A stretch of 64,000 nt of DNA from Labrys okinawensis (GCF_002982075.1 NZ_PUEJ01000004.1:248001-312000), one strand, 5' to 3'. Positions 1 to 9,307 are shown, counted from the first letter of the stretch. The notes: generated by a model not told the origin, from the sequence alone. Program-made: numbers and translations.

Positions 1-717
1 GCAGGCTATGCCGGCATCGAGATCACCGACACCATGATCCCGCCCTATGCCGACCGCCCGCAGGACTTTGCAAGGGCCTTGGAGACCCATGGCCTGACAC
101 TGGTGGCCTTCGCCTGCGGCAGCAGTTCCGGCTTCACCGAAGCGGACGCCCTCGAGGCCGACCTTGCCATGGTCGACCGCGCCCTGCGCTTCACCGCGCA
201 TTTCCCCGGCGCCATCCTGTCGCTGGGCAGCGCCACCATCATGAGCCCCGGTCCCCTCGACGACAAATTCGCCGTGGCCGGGCGCTTCTACAATGGCGCC
301 GGCGAACTCGGCCGCGTCGTCGGCGTCGATGTCGCGGTGCATCCGAGCTCGCATCACGACACGCTCTTGAGCTCACGGGCCGACTATGACCGCATCATGG
401 CCCTTCTCGATCCGGCCCTGGTCGGCTGGGTTCCCGACACCGGCCATATCCTGCGCGGCGGCCAGGATATCCTCGATACGCTGCGCACCTATCAGGACCG
501 CATCCGCTATCTGCATCTGAAGGATGTCGACGCCGGGGGCCATTGGCGCATGCTGGGCCAGGGCATCTGCAACCTCAAAGGCGTGATCGACATCGTGGCC
601 GCCGGGCCGAACTTCAACGGCTGGCTGGTGCTGGAGGAGGAATCCGATATCGCCGCAGCCGACCCCGCCGCCGCCGTCAGGGCCAATCGCGAAACGCTGC
701 GCCGCGCCGGCATCTGA
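1..717 (+). CDS. Sugar phosphate isomerase/epimerase (TIM-barrel), 5' end outside window
   Basis: The reading frame is open from the first base, so the annotated protein is the C-terminal 238 residues of a gene that begins upstream. The sequence fits the xylose-isomerase-like TIM barrel family (AP endonuclease family 2 fold): an acidic strand end (GIEITD), an HPSSHHDT segment, a DTGHIL metal-ligand-like strand and the late HLKDVD segment followed by LGQG and a C-terminal LEEE. Such enzymes isomerise or epimerise sugars or inosose-type cyclitols. It ends 43 bases before an ABC ATPase on the same strand, so it probably belongs to a carbohydrate uptake and catabolism operon. Exact substrate cannot be read from the sequence. 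Confidence 0.85.
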   Translation, partial: AGYAGIEITDTMIPPYADRPQDFARALETHGLTLVAFACGSSSGFTEADALEADLAMVDRALRFTAHFPGAILSLGSATIMSPGPLDDKFAVAGRFYNGAGELGRVVGVDVAVHPSSHHDTLLSSRADYDRIMALLDPALVGWVPDTGHILRGGQDILDTLRTYQDRIRYLHLKDVDAGGHWRMLGQGICNLKGVIDIVAAGPNFNGWLVLEEESDIAAADPAAAVRANRETLRRAGI

Positions 718-760
718 GCTGCACGCCGGCAGCACGAAACCCGCAAAGGAGAACGCCACG

Positions 761-1873
761 ATGGCCACCGTCAATCTCAAGGGATTGCGCAAGTCCTATG
801 GCGCCGTCGAGGTCATCAAGGGCGTCGACCTCGAGGTCGAGGACCGCGAATTCGTGGTCTTCGTCGGCCCCTCCGGCTGCGGCAAGTCGACCTTGCTGCG
901 CATGATCGCGGGACTGGAGAAGATCAGCGGCGGCGACCTCCTTATCGACGGGCGCCTTTCCAACGACGTGGCGCCGGCCAAGCGGGGCCTCGCCATGGTT
1001 TTTCAGAGCTATGCGCTCTATCCCCACATGACCATTGCCGACAATATGGGCTTCGCCCTGAGGATCGAGGGTGTGCCGAAGGCCGAGCGCGCCGCCAAGG
1101 TACAGGCAGCCGCCGAGATCCTCCAGCTCGGCCCGCTGCTGCAGCGCCGGCCCAAGGAGCTTTCCGGCGGTCAGCGCCAGCGCGTCGCCATCGGCCGCGC
1201 CATCGTGCGCAATCCCAAGGTCTTCCTGTTCGACGAACCGCTTTCCAATCTCGACGCCGCCTTGCGCGTACAGATGCGCATCGAGTTGATGCGCCTGCAC
1301 GAACAGCTTCAGGCGACAATGATCTACGTCACCCACGACCAGGTCGAAGCCATGACCATGGCGGACAAGATCGTGGTGCTCAATGGTGGTCGGATCGAGC
1401 AGATCGGTGCGCCGCTCGAGCTTTATAATCACCCCCGCAACCTGTTCGTGGCCGGCTTCATCGGCTCGCCGCGCATGAATACGCTGCCGGCCCGCATCGT
1501 CGAAATCGACCCGAGGGGCCTGAGCCTCTCCTTGCCGGGGGACAGGCGCATCGCCCTGCGCTTCGCGGCCACTGGCCTGAAAATCGGTTCCGAGGTCACC
1601 TTCGGCATCCGGCCCGAACACATCACGCTGCTGAATGGAGCCGACAGCGCCGGCGAAGCCATTGCCGGGACGACCAGCATCGTCGAGCATCTGGGCGGGC
1701 TGACCGTATTTCATACGGCCATCGCTGACGGGCAGACATTGGTGGTGCAGACCGACGGCAAGAACCCCGTGCGAGCCCACAGCGAAGTCCGATTGCGGAT
1801 CGATCGCGATTCAGCCCATGTGTTCGGGCCGGACGGCACGGCCTTGCCGCGCCTGGCCGCAAATGTCGCCTGA
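761..1873 (+). CDS. Carbohydrate ABC transporter ATP-binding protein, MalK/UgpC type
   Basis: A 370-residue ABC ATPase. Walker A is GPSGCGKST at residues 36-44, the signature is [14 protein letters not shown], Walker B is FLFDEP followed by LSNLDAALR, and the switch histidine lies in [11 protein letters not shown]. The C-terminal 120 residues form the TOBE/OB regulatory domain typical of MalK, UgpC and related sugar importers (FGIRPEHI). It would energise a CUT1-type sugar transporter whose permeases and binding protein must lie upstream of this window or elsewhere, because none follows. The start is the ATG preceded by AAGGAGA. Downstream genes are unrelated, so this is the last gene of the operon. 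Confidence 0.95.
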   Translation: MATVNLKGLRKSYGAVEVIKGVDLEVEDREFVVFVGPSGCGKSTLLRMIAGLEKISGGDLLIDGRLSNDVAPAKRGLAMVFQSYALYPHMTIADNMGFALRIEGVPKAERAAKVQAAAEILQLGPLLQRRPKELSGGQRQRVAIGRAIVRNPKVFLFDEPLSNLDAALRVQMRIELMRLHEQLQATMIYVTHDQVEAMTMADKIVVLNGGRIEQIGAPLELYNHPRNLFVAGFIGSPRMNTLPARIVEIDPRGLSLSLPGDRRIALRFAATGLKIGSEVTFGIRPEHITLLNGADSAGEAIAGTTSIVEHLGGLTVFHTAIADGQTLVVQTDGKNPVRAHSEVRLRIDRDSAHVFGPDGTALPRLAANVA

Positions 1874-1962
1874 ACGGCTGGGGCTGCAAGGCGAAAAAAC
1901 ACAAAAAGACGCTACGGACGGCGCAAAACGTCCGCAGCCTCTGCATAGTCCTACCCTATCGC

Positions 1963-2313
1963 TCAGCCATGAAGCGCGTGGCTGCCACGCAATTCGGTAA
2001 GCGGGGTCGCGGTGACGGCGGGGCGCGGGTGCTGCTCCATATGGAAGGCGATGCGGCCAGCGCCGATCAATTCATAATAGCGCAGTATCGCATCAGCGGC
2101 CCGAGGCGCATGTCCCTCAAGATTCGCGCGGTGTTGCCCGTCCTTGGGCACCACCTTGAAATCGCCATTGGCCGCCATCAATCGGCGGGCACAAAGGCTT
2201 TCGATCATCGGACGGGTCTCCTCCGTCCACACATACCAGCCATAGTCATCGGCCTGCGTGCGCAGGAATTCCAGCTCCTCGGCCGAGAAGACGGCGGCAC
2301 GGCTTTCTTTCAT
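1963..2313 (-). CDS. Hypothetical protein, 116 residues
   Basis: A small soluble protein that I cannot assign to a family. It is rich in charged residues, has no signal peptide or membrane segment, and begins MKESRAAVFSAEELEFLR. The ATG is preceded by GGTGGAG at good spacing, which supports it as a true gene. It converges on the ABC ATPase gene (90 bases between stops) and has a distinctly AT-rich upstream region around 2380-2480 that probably carries its promoter. Function unknown. Confidence 0.6.
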   Translation of the reverse strand: MKESRAAVFSAEELEFLRTQADDYGWYVWTEETRPMIESLCARRLMAANGDFKVVPKDGQHRANLEGHAPRAADAILRYYELIGAGRIAFHMEQHPRPAVTATPLTELRGSHALHG

Positions 2314-2722
2314 GGCTCCACCCTATCGTTTCTGGCTCCCGCTCGATTGAACGCGGCGAGGCACATATGGTTCCGTCAAGGCAGTGGAAAAAACTATAGC
2401 GCGCATCCGCGTCACAACCTAGGTATAGAAATCGATTCATCTTTTAAATTTTATTCATTTACCTGGATTTCATCGCGTAAAAATTGAGCAAACCAGTCAT
2501 AATTCGGGCAGAGTTGCATAAATCCGTCATCTGGGCATTTTCCGGCCCAGCAGCCGAGCTTGAAGTTCGGCCGTCTTGAGTCGTTGCTTCCAACGGACAA
2601 ATCCGCACATCGCCGCCGGGCCCAGACCCAAAAAGGCCGGCAATGACCGGACATGGCCGTTCCCGGACGCAGGCCTCGGCCAGCATGATGCCGGGAGTGT
2701 CATCGCAACAGGAAACGCTCCC
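2314..2722. other. Intergenic region, AT-rich in part
   Basis: No convincing gene. The stretch from about 2390 to 2500 is far more AT-rich than the surroundings and lies between two divergently transcribed genes, so it most likely holds their promoters. A long open frame on the minus strand across 2459-3745 is only the antisense of real genes. Confidence 0.5.
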
Positions 2723-3241
2723 ATGCGCCGTCTTTCGATCGCCTTCCTCACGACTGCCCTGCTGGCGGGTTCGGCCACGGCCGAGACCTTCAAGGACTGG
2801 CAGGTGAATTGCGACGCGAGCCGCCAATGCCGGGCCATCGGCTTGGCCGCAGGCGACCCGGATGCGAGGGGCTATCTCGGCATCCACCGCAGTTTCGAGA
2901 CGTCGGCGCCGGTGGAACTCCGCTTTGCGGTGGCCGATCCGACCGGCGGCCTGGCCGGCCGGCCTCATGTCCTTCTGGCGGATGGCAAATCCATCGCCTC
3001 CCTTGCCCGCCCGATCACATTCTCGGAACCCGAGGAAGATGGCGGGCTGGTCGAGGCCACCCTCGCGGTCGACGAAACGTCGAACCTGCTCCAAGCCCTG
3101 CGGCAGCACCACTCCCTGCAATTGCAGGCAGCGGATGGCAGCCTGGCGGTGAATGTCTCGTTGGCCGGCGCCACTGCCGCCTGGCTCTACATGGAGGAGC
3201 GGCTGGGAAGGAATGCTCTGCCCGCCGGGCCTGCGACATGA
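2723..3241 (+). CDS. Secreted DUF1176-like protein (short form)
   Basis: 172 residues beginning with a clear signal peptide (MRRLSIAFLTTALLAGSATA, cleavage before ETF). The mature part begins FKDWQVNCDASRQCRAIGL, with the two cysteines and spacing seen in DUF1176 proteins, and ends in VSLAGATAAWLYMEERLGR, which resembles the end of the first half of that family. From memory DUF1176 proteins are around 340 residues, so this one would correspond to the N-terminal half only. The start was chosen at the ATG preceded by AGGAAA. Probably periplasmic; function unknown. Confidence 0.7.
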   Translation: MRRLSIAFLTTALLAGSATAETFKDWQVNCDASRQCRAIGLAAGDPDARGYLGIHRSFETSAPVELRFAVADPTGGLAGRPHVLLADGKSIASLARPITFSEPEEDGGLVEATLAVDETSNLLQALRQHHSLQLQAADGSLAVNVSLAGATAAWLYMEERLGRNALPAGPAT

Positions 3242-3325
3242 ACGGTGGATCGCGGGAGGGGAAACCTTGCGCCCGCCTCTACGCACGTATACTCCTGCGG
3301 CCCCGAATTCATCGCAGGCGCCGGC

Positions 3326-3982
3326 ATGGCCAGGAAGAAAGCCCCCTCTCCCTCCCGATCGAGCCCGGCGCCCCAGGCCAAGCGCCCTCGCAATGCCGTG
3401 GCGACGCGCGAAGCCATTCTGCAGTCGGCCTTGGTCGCCTTCTCGCGCGCGGGCTATGACGGCGTCGGCCTGCGCGAAATCGCGGGAGAAGCCGGCGTCA
3501 CCGCCATCCTGGTCAACCGCTATTTCGGTTCGAAGGAGGAGATGTTCGCCGAGGCGGCCAAGATCGCCTGCGCCGATGCCAGCCTGTTCGAAGGCGATGC
3601 CGCTACTCTTGCGGACCGCGTGGCGCAGGCGATGGTGGCCAACCCTCCCGGCGAGAGCTCCGGTGTCGATCCGTTCCGGCTGATGCTGCATTCGGCTTCC
3701 AACCCCAGGGCCGCCGAAATCCTGCGCGAGACCGTCACGGCGCAATTGGAACGCCCGCTGGCCGCCGGCTTGGCCGGCAAGGACCGGCCGGAACGCGCCG
3801 CCTTGTTCCTCGCCCTGATCGCAGGCGTCGCCCTGATGCGCGACGTGATCGCCAGTTCCGCCCTGGCCGAGGCCGATGCGTCGGCGCTGGCCAAGCGGCT
3901 GGCCCAGATGCTCAAGCCCCTGATCGACGACAAGCCGGCCAAGAAGACGGACAAGCCCCAGCAGCTCAGCCTGGGATTTTGA
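3326..3982 (+). CDS. TetR/AcrR family transcriptional regulator
   Basis: About 218 residues. After a basic N-terminal tail rich in Ser, Pro, Arg and Lys comes a standard TetR helix-turn-helix: TREAILQSALVAFSRAGYDG, then LREIAGEAGVTAILVNRYFGSKEEMF. The remaining alpha-helical part is the ligand-binding and dimerisation domain. In-frame GTG codons upstream (first at 3245) would lengthen the tail; I prefer the ATG at 3326 because translation then begins directly before the basic tail, but no strong ribosome site decides it. It follows the DUF1176-like gene by 85 bases. Target and ligand unknown. Confidence 0.85.
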   Translation: MARKKAPSPSRSSPAPQAKRPRNAVATREAILQSALVAFSRAGYDGVGLREIAGEAGVTAILVNRYFGSKEEMFAEAAKIACADASLFEGDAATLADRVAQAMVANPPGESSGVDPFRLMLHSASNPRAAEILRETVTAQLERPLAAGLAGKDRPERAALFLALIAGVALMRDVIASSALAEADASALAKRLAQMLKPLIDDKPAKKTDKPQQLSLGF

Positions 3983-4134
3983 GACGGGCTCTCACACTGC
4001 AGTTGCGTTTATACAAATGAGCTCGAGATAACTGGCTCTAGCCTTCCTCTCGGTCCGCTCAATGCGTCCCGACAACCGAAAACGACGCATTCACGGGCAA
4101 TGGCTCGAAGCTGAGAGCCACCGCGTGAAAACGG

Positions 4135-4986
4135 CTACAGCAACTTACGCAGGGCCCGGCGGGTCGCGGCATCGACCCGGCCGGTGATGGCACCATCATA
4201 GTCGCCATCCGCTTTCATCTGCCTCTGCACCTGACGGATGGTCTCGCGGTGCAGGCTCAAGGGCCTTGCCAGGATCGCAGGTATTTCGAAATACCGGTTG
4301 TGGCAGGAAACGGCCTTGAGCTGCAGTTCGCCGGCGCGCTTTGGGTCGGGCGGTCCGCCGAGTCCGGCGTCCAACAGCCGGGCGTAGCGGTCGGCGATGT
4401 CGCCATGGCACCACTTCAGCGTCTTTTCATAGATCGCACGCGCCTCGGCGGGGTCCTTGGGACCCCCGAGACCGAGTTCCACCATGCGCGCATACTCGTA
4501 GCTGGCATCGATTTGCCCCTTGTCGTCCGATTGCTTGAACAGCATCCGCGCCAAGGGCAGGTTGCGCGGACCGCCCTTGCCGTCGAGAAGCAGGAGGCCG
4601 AGGCGCCACAGTGCTGCTCTGTTGCCGGATCGGGCATAATGGATGCGCGCGGCGGCTCGGTCCCGCCGCCCGCCGGCCCCGACTTCGAGCATCTGCGCGA
4701 GCAGCCTGTCGGCGGTCTTGTCGCCTCCCGCCGAAGCCTGCGTGAGCAATTTGCGGGCCTGATAGGCCTTCTCGGATTTGGCACCTGCTGGAACATCATA
4801 GGCACCGTCCCTGTCGGCGCTGCTGATATCGTCGGCGGGATAGAGTTCAAGGGCCTGCGCACGCAGATCCGTGCCAGGCGCATCCCCGGCCTTTGCGGGC
4901 AGGGCCGGCGCAAACGCCAGGAATAAAACAGCGGCCAAGGTGGCCGCGCAATGCTTCCAATCCTGCCCTGATTCCGGCGACATCAT
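4135..4986 (-). CDS. Secreted Sel1-repeat protein with C-terminal peptidoglycan-binding-like segment
   Basis: 283 residues. A signal peptide (hydrophobic stretch ATLAAVLFLAFAPALPAKA) is followed by Sel1/TPR-like repeats: blocks such as AARIHYARSGNRAALWRLGLLL, then LARMLFKQSDDKGQIDASYEYA, and AEARAIYEKTLKWC. The end, MKADGDYDGAITGRVDAATRRALRKLL, resembles a PG_binding_1 module. The start at 4986 has GGGAG eight bases upstream; an earlier in-frame start at 5055 lacks this. Sel1 proteins usually act as scaffolds; a periplasmic, cell-wall-associated role is an inference from the two modules. Confidence 0.75.
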   Translation of the reverse strand: MMSPESGQDWKHCAATLAAVLFLAFAPALPAKAGDAPGTDLRAQALELYPADDISSADRDGAYDVPAGAKSEKAYQARKLLTQASAGGDKTADRLLAQMLEVGAGGRRDRAAARIHYARSGNRAALWRLGLLLLDGKGGPRNLPLARMLFKQSDDKGQIDASYEYARMVELGLGGPKDPAEARAIYEKTLKWCHGDIADRYARLLDAGLGGPPDPKRAGELQLKAVSCHNRYFEIPAILARPLSLHRETIRQVQRQMKADGDYDGAITGRVDAATRRALRKLL

Positions 4987-5165
4987 CCTGGCTCCCTGCG
5001 GCATCGAGACTGCAATCTGAGCCATGGCTCCATCACGATCGGTGCGTTCGCGCACGGGTTGCCCGACTTCTCCTCCCGCAACCGCCGGAAGAGTATGAAT
5101 TGTCCCATGCCCCTATGTCGGATACCTGTTGGTTCGTTCGTCCTTGGCACGAGAGGAAGCAGACA

Positions 5166-5555
5166 ATGCGATATACGATCCTTTGCTACAATTACGAAGA
5201 TGTCGTCGGCGCCTGGACCAAGGAAGAGGACGATGCCGTGATGGCGCGCCTGCAGAAGGTGCATGAAAAGGTCGCCGCGGCCGGCAAGCTCGGCCCGGTG
5301 GTGCGGCTGCTGCCGACAACCGCTGCCACCACCCTGCGCAAGACCGGCGGCGATCCCCTGGTGATCGACGGCCCCTTCGCCGAGACCAAAGAGCAATTGC
5401 TCGGCTTCTATGTGGTCGACTGCGAAAATCTCGAGGAAGCGCTCGATATCGCCCGTGATCTCGCCAAGGCCAATCCCAGCATCGGCTCCTATGAGATCCG
5501 CCCGCTTTCGATCTTCCAGCCCGGGGTACTCGGACAGAAGGCGCATGCAACATGA
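5166..5555 (+). CDS. YCII-family DGPF-domain protein, partner of an ECF42 sigma factor
   Basis: 129 residues of the YCII/DGPF family. The diagnostic DGPF motif is at residues 68-71 (VIDGPFAETKEQLLGF), and the protein begins MRYTILCYNYED as is usual for this family. The ATG has GAGAGGA upstream. Its stop codon overlaps the start of the sigma factor gene by four bases (ATGA), so the two are translationally coupled. Known from the family: DGPF genes are the conserved neighbour of ECF42 sigma factors. Its biochemical role is not settled, though related YCII domains resemble small cyclase or muconolactone-isomerase-like folds. Confidence 0.9.
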   Translation: MRYTILCYNYEDVVGAWTKEEDDAVMARLQKVHEKVAAAGKLGPVVRLLPTTAATTLRKTGGDPLVIDGPFAETKEQLLGFYVVDCENLEEALDIARDLAKANPSIGSYEIRPLSIFQPGVLGQKAHAT

Positions 5556-6808
5556 CGGATGCGGCCTGGATCAACAGCGCGCTCGCCTCTGCCCGCCCAC
5601 AGGCCATGGGAGCGCTGCTGCGTTATTTTCGCGACCTCGACACCGCCGAGGAAGCCTATCAGGAAGCCTGTTTGCGCGCCCTGAAGAGCTGGCCGAAAAA
5701 CGGCCCGCCCCGCGATCCCGCCGCCTGGCTGATCTTCGCCGGCCGCAATTCCGGCATCGACGCCAAGCGCCGCGAGAAGAAGCAGGAGGCCCTGCCGGAC
5801 GAGGACCAGATTTCCGATCTCGGCGATGCGGAAGCCGAACTCGCCGAACGCCTCGACAGCCAGCATTATCGCGACGACATCCTGCGCCTGCTCTTCATCT
5901 GCTGCCACCCCGACCTGCCCGGCACCCAGCAGATCGCCCTGGCTCTGCGCATCGTCTGCGGACTCAGCGTCAAGCAGATCGCCCGCGCCTTTCTGGTCGG
6001 CGAAGCGGCGATGGAACAGCGCATCACCAGGGCCAAGGCGCGCATCGCCAATGCCGACGTGCCCTTCGAAGCACCGGGCGCGGTGGAGCGTTCGGAGCGG
6101 CTCGGCGCCGTGGCCGCCATGGTCTATCTCATCTTCAACGAGGGCTATTCGGCCGGCGCCGAGGACGATGGCAGCCGGGCCCAGCTCTGCGACGAGGCCA
6201 TCCGCCTCGCCCGCCTGCTGCTGCGCCTGTTCCAGACCGAACCGGAGATCATGGGGCTGGCCGCACTGATGCTGCTCCAGCATGCGCGCTCGCCGGCTCG
6301 CTTCGATGCCGAGGGGCAGCTGGTGCTGCTGGAGGACCAGGACCGGCGCTTGTGGAACAGCCAGATGATCGCCGAGGGCCTCGCCCTGATCGACAAGGCT
6401 GCCCGCCACGGCAGCCCCGGAAGCTATCAGTTGCAGGCTGCTCTCGCCGCCGTGCATGCCAGAGCAGCGACCCCCGAAGACACCAATTGGCGCCAGATCG
6501 ATTTCCTCTATGCGCTGCTGGAGGAAATCCAGCCCTCGCCCGTGGTCACCCTCAACCGGGCGGTGGCCGTTTCCAAGACGCAGGGCCCCGAGGCCGCGCT
6601 GGCGATGATCGAACCCCTGGAAGCCCGCCTCTCCGGCTATTTTTACTTCCATGGCCTCAAAGGCGGGTTGCTGCTGAAGCTCGGCCGAGGCAAGGAGGCC
6701 CATCGAGCCTTCGACCAGGCTATCGCCCTCGCCAGCACGGCGGCCGAAGCCAATCATATCCGCCAGCATCTGGACAGGCTGATGAAGGACGCCACGGCGC
6801 AGGCATGA
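5552..6808 (+). CDS. RNA polymerase sigma factor, ECF42 type with C-terminal TPR domain
   Basis: 418 residues, much longer than a plain ECF sigma factor. Region 2 is near residues 15-75 (LRYFRDLDTAEEAYQEACLRAL, PAAWLIFAGRN), region 4 near 110-160 (LALRIVCGLSVKQIARAFLVG, ITRAKARI). The remaining 250 residues are helical and TPR-like (SYQLQAALAAVHARA, GRGKEAHRAFDQAIAL). This layout and the upstream DGPF gene match the ECF42 group, which has no dedicated anti-sigma factor; the C-terminal extension is thought to control activity. No anti-sigma gene is seen here either. The regulon cannot be predicted from this window. Confidence 0.92.
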   Translation: MTDAAWINSALASARPQAMGALLRYFRDLDTAEEAYQEACLRALKSWPKNGPPRDPAAWLIFAGRNSGIDAKRREKKQEALPDEDQISDLGDAEAELAERLDSQHYRDDILRLLFICCHPDLPGTQQIALALRIVCGLSVKQIARAFLVGEAAMEQRITRAKARIANADVPFEAPGAVERSERLGAVAAMVYLIFNEGYSAGAEDDGSRAQLCDEAIRLARLLLRLFQTEPEIMGLAALMLLQHARSPARFDAEGQLVLLEDQDRRLWNSQMIAEGLALIDKAARHGSPGSYQLQAALAAVHARAATPEDTNWRQIDFLYALLEEIQPSPVVTLNRAVAVSKTQGPEAALAMIEPLEARLSGYFYFHGLKGGLLLKLGRGKEAHRAFDQAIALASTAAEANHIRQHLDRLMKDATAQA

Positions 6809-6830
6809 CACCATGGGAGGCCATGCCTGC
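6799..6830. terminator. Inverted repeat after the sigma factor gene
   Basis: GCAGGCATG at 6799-6807 is exactly repeated in inverse at 6822-6830 (CATGCCTGC) with a 14-base loop. The left arm contains the sigma factor stop codon. No T-run follows, so it may act as a Rho-linked or RNA-stabilising hairpin rather than a classic intrinsic terminator. Confidence 0.4.
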
Positions 6831-6871
6831 CCGTCATCCCCGTCAAGGCTCCCACATTCGCGGAATTAGCC

Positions 6872-7612
6872 TCAGATCAGCCCGCCATTGGCCCGCAAGG
6901 TCTGGCCGTTGATCCAGCCGCCGTCCGGGCCGGCCAGGAAGGCGACCGCCGCAGCGATATCCTCCGGGGTGCCGAGCCGCTCGAGCGGCGCCATGCGGGT
7001 ATAGTGCTCGATCAGGTCCTCGGATTTGCCGGTGAGGAAGAGATCGGTTGCGGTCGGTCCGGGCGCGATGGCGTTGACGGTGATGGCACGCCCGCGCAAT
7101 TCCTTCGCCAGCACGCTGGTCAAGGCCTCGATGCCGGCCTTGGTCGCGGCATAGATGCCATAGCTGGGTTGGCGCAGGCCGACGACGCTCGAGGAGAAGT
7201 TGATGATGCGTCCGCCCGGACGCAAGCGCCGTGCCGCCTCGCGCATGGTGTTGAAGCTGCCCTTGAGATTGACGGCCACCAACCGGTCGAAGCCCTCATC
7301 CTCGGTCTCGGCGAGGGGCGACAGGGCGATGATGCCGGCATTGTTGACCAGGACGTCCACCCCGCCGAAAGCCGCCTGCACCGCCTCGAACATATGGGCG
7401 ACGGCTGCGGGATCGCTGACATCGGCCTGAACCGCCAGCGCCCGGCCTCCAGCGCTCTCGATCTCGCGCGCCAATGCCTCCGCCCGCTCGGTATTGCCGG
7501 CATAGTTGACGACGACCGAAAAGCCGTCATGGGCAAGGCGTCGGGCGATGGCGGCGCCGATACCGCGCGAGGCGCCAGTGACGAGGGCGACTTTGCTGCC
7601 ATTCAAGGTCAT
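6872..7612 (-). CDS. SDR family NAD(P)-dependent oxidoreductase
   Basis: 246 residues of the classical short-chain dehydrogenase family. The cofactor motif is TGASRGIGAAIA, the NNAG motif is present (LVNNAGI), and the catalytic Ser-Tyr-Lys set is in NFSSSVVG and YGIYAATKAG. The C-terminal INGQTLRANGGLI is typical of FabG-like reductases. I chose the ATG at 7612, which has ACGGAGAAC just upstream, rather than an in-frame start at 7651. It is divergent from a LysR gene 105 bases away, a common arrangement in which the regulator controls the enzyme. Substrate unknown. Confidence 0.92.
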   Translation of the reverse strand: MTLNGSKVALVTGASRGIGAAIARRLAHDGFSVVVNYAGNTERAEALAREIESAGGRALAVQADVSDPAAVAHMFEAVQAAFGGVDVLVNNAGIIALSPLAETEDEGFDRLVAVNLKGSFNTMREAARRLRPGGRIINFSSSVVGLRQPSYGIYAATKAGIEALTSVLAKELRGRAITVNAIAPGPTATDLFLTGKSEDLIEHYTRMAPLERLGTPEDIAAAVAFLAGPDGGWINGQTLRANGGLI

Positions 7613-7717
7613 TTTGTTCTCCGTGACGTGAAGTTGATCGCTGAAAGGCACTATCCCCCATCTGCCGTCTTGGATAATCGTGTAAGATTAGGCATGACTA
7701 TTCAGAGATAACGAACA

Positions 7718-8644
7718 ATGGATCGTTTCGACGCCATCCGGCTTTTCACCCGCATCGTCGAGCGCCGCAGTTTCACGCAGGCAGCCCAGGATCTCGGCCT
7801 GCCGCGCTCGACCGTGACCGAAGCGATCCGTCAGTTGGAGGCACGCCTTGGCGTCCGCCTGCTCCAGCGCACCACCCGCGTCGTCAGCCCGACGCTGGAC
7901 GGCGAGGCCTATTATCATCGCTGCCTCGCCATTCTTGCCGATATCGAGGATGCAGAAGCGGCTTTCGGCGATGCCCAGCCCCGCGGATTGCTGCGTATCG
8001 ACGTGCATGGCACGCTCGCCCGGCATTTCCTGCTGCCGGGGCTCGCCGATTTCCTGGGACGCTATCCGGGCCTGCAACTCCATATCGGCGAGGGTGACCG
8101 GCTGGTCGATCTCGTGCGCGAAGGCATCGATTGCGTAATCCGCGCCGGCGATCTCCAGGACAGCTCGATGGTGGCCCGCCGGGTCGCCATGCTTGCCGAG
8201 GCCACTTGTGCAAGCCCGGCCTATCTTGCCCGCCACGGCGTGCCGGCCACGCCGGACGACCTCGAAGGCCATCGCATGGTCGGCTTCGTTTCCTCGGCGA
8301 CGGGAAGCGTCATGCCGCTCGAATTTCAGGTGGACGGCGCCATACGCCACGTCAGCCTGCCCACCGCGCTGACCGTCACCGGATCGGAAGCCCTGTTCGG
8401 AGGGGCGCTGGCGGGGTTGGGGCTCATCCAGGTGCCGCGCTACCATCTCCTGCCCTATTTCGCCGATGGCAGGCTGATCGAAGTGCTGCCGGCCCACCCG
8501 CCGACGCCGACGCCCGTCTCGCTGCTCTACCCACAGAACCGCCAGCTCTCGCCGCGGGTTCGCGTCTTCATCGACTGGGTGGCAAGAAGCTTCGCCGCAT
8601 GGGCCGATGCCGGGATAATTTCCCGCTCGCCGGGGCCGGCGTGA
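7718..8644 (+). CDS. LysR family transcriptional regulator
   Basis: 308 residues. N-terminal winged helix of LysR type (MDRFDAIRLFTRIVERRSFTQAAQDLGLPRSTVTEAIRQ is read in the first 40 residues in shortened form as RSFTQAAQDLGLPRSTVTEA) followed by the periplasmic-binding-like effector domain (GLLRIDVHGTLARHFLLPGL). The wording of the N-terminus is of the subgroup that usually sits beside SDR or alcohol dehydrogenase genes. It is divergent from the SDR gene at 6872-7612, and the 105-base gap must contain both promoters and the LysR site. Effector unknown. Confidence 0.92.
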   Translation: MDRFDAIRLFTRIVERRSFTQAAQDLGLPRSTVTEAIRQLEARLGVRLLQRTTRVVSPTLDGEAYYHRCLAILADIEDAEAAFGDAQPRGLLRIDVHGTLARHFLLPGLADFLGRYPGLQLHIGEGDRLVDLVREGIDCVIRAGDLQDSSMVARRVAMLAEATCASPAYLARHGVPATPDDLEGHRMVGFVSSATGSVMPLEFQVDGAIRHVSLPTALTVTGSEALFGGALAGLGLIQVPRYHLLPYFADGRLIEVLPAHPPTPTPVSLLYPQNRQLSPRVRVFIDWVARSFAAWADAGIISRSPGPA

Positions 8645-8668
8645 GGTGATAGCGCCTGCCCTTCTCCA

Positions 8669-9307
8669 TCAGGTCTTGCGGAACGTCAGATTGATGCGAT
8701 TGCGCCCCAGGCGGGGATGCTGACCTTCCTTCAGCGGCAGGATGCCGTGATAGGCCAGTCGCGAGGGGCCACCCCATACCATCACGTCGCCATGCTGCAG
8801 CGGCACCTTGCTCGGTTTATCGCTGCGTGACAGGCCTCCGAATTGAAAAATGGCGGGCAGGCCGAGCGAGACCGAGACGATGGGCTTGCTGAAATCGCGC
8901 TCGTCCTTGTCCTGATGCAGCGACATCTTGGCGCCGGGCTCATAGCGATTGATCAGGCAGGCATCCGGCTCGAAGCCGGCAAAGCCGGCCTCCGCCGCAG
9001 CCTCATGCGCAAGGGCGGCGAAGGCCCCGGGCATCTCAGGCCAGGGCTGACCCGTCTCGGGATCTTCCGCCGTGTAGCGATAGCCGCGCCTGTCGGTCAC
9101 CCAGCCGGCCCGTCCGCAATTGGTCATCGCGACCGACATGGTGAAGCCGCCGGGCGTGACCATATGGCGGAAAGGGGCTCCGGCCACCACGGTATCGAGA
9201 GCGGCAAGCAATGCTTCCTCGCCGGCGAGGGCACGGCCGCCAAGCAGCACGGCGCCCTCGGCGATATCGAGGCGGTTGGGTTGGTCGAAGCTGAAAAGAT
9301 CCGTCAT
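8669..9307 (-). CDS. alkB: AlkB-like Fe(II)/2-oxoglutarate-dependent DNA/RNA demethylase
   Basis: 212 residues. AlkB reverses N1-methyladenine and N3-methylcytosine damage by oxidative demethylation. The iron ligands are visible as HQDKDE and the later LAYHGI histidine, and the 2-oxoglutarate-binding arginines are in RNRINLTFR. The MTDLFSF opening matches the usual AlkB N-terminus, so I use the ATG at 9307; an in-frame ATG at 9325 adds six residues and cannot be excluded. The substrate-lid segment GYRYTAEDPETGQPWP is also of AlkB type. The gene appears to stand alone, and no Ada-like regulator is nearby. Confidence 0.93.
   Translation of the reverse strand: MTDLFSFDQPNRLDIAEGAVLLGGRALAGEEALLAALDTVVAGAPFRHMVTPGGFTMSVAMTNCGRAGWVTDRRGYRYTAEDPETGQPWPEMPGAFAALAHEAAAEAGFAGFEPDACLINRYEPGAKMSLHQDKDERDFSKPIVSVSLGLPAIFQFGGLSRSDKPSKVPLQHGDVMVWGGPSRLAYHGILPLKEGQHPRLGRNRINLTFRKT

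Noticed and set aside
677..1780. Long minus-strand frame opposite the ABC ATPase
   Set aside because: Antisense of a clearly real ATPase; rich in Asp, Gly and His as expected for the complement of GC-rich codons.
2459..3745. Long open frame on the minus strand, 428 codons
   Set aside because: It is antisense to the DUF1176-like and TetR genes, has Arg/Gly-rich composition and no family resemblance.
4893..5165. N-terminal extension of the DGPF protein
   Set aside because: The internal ATG at 5166 has a strong ribosome site and gives the family's normal start.
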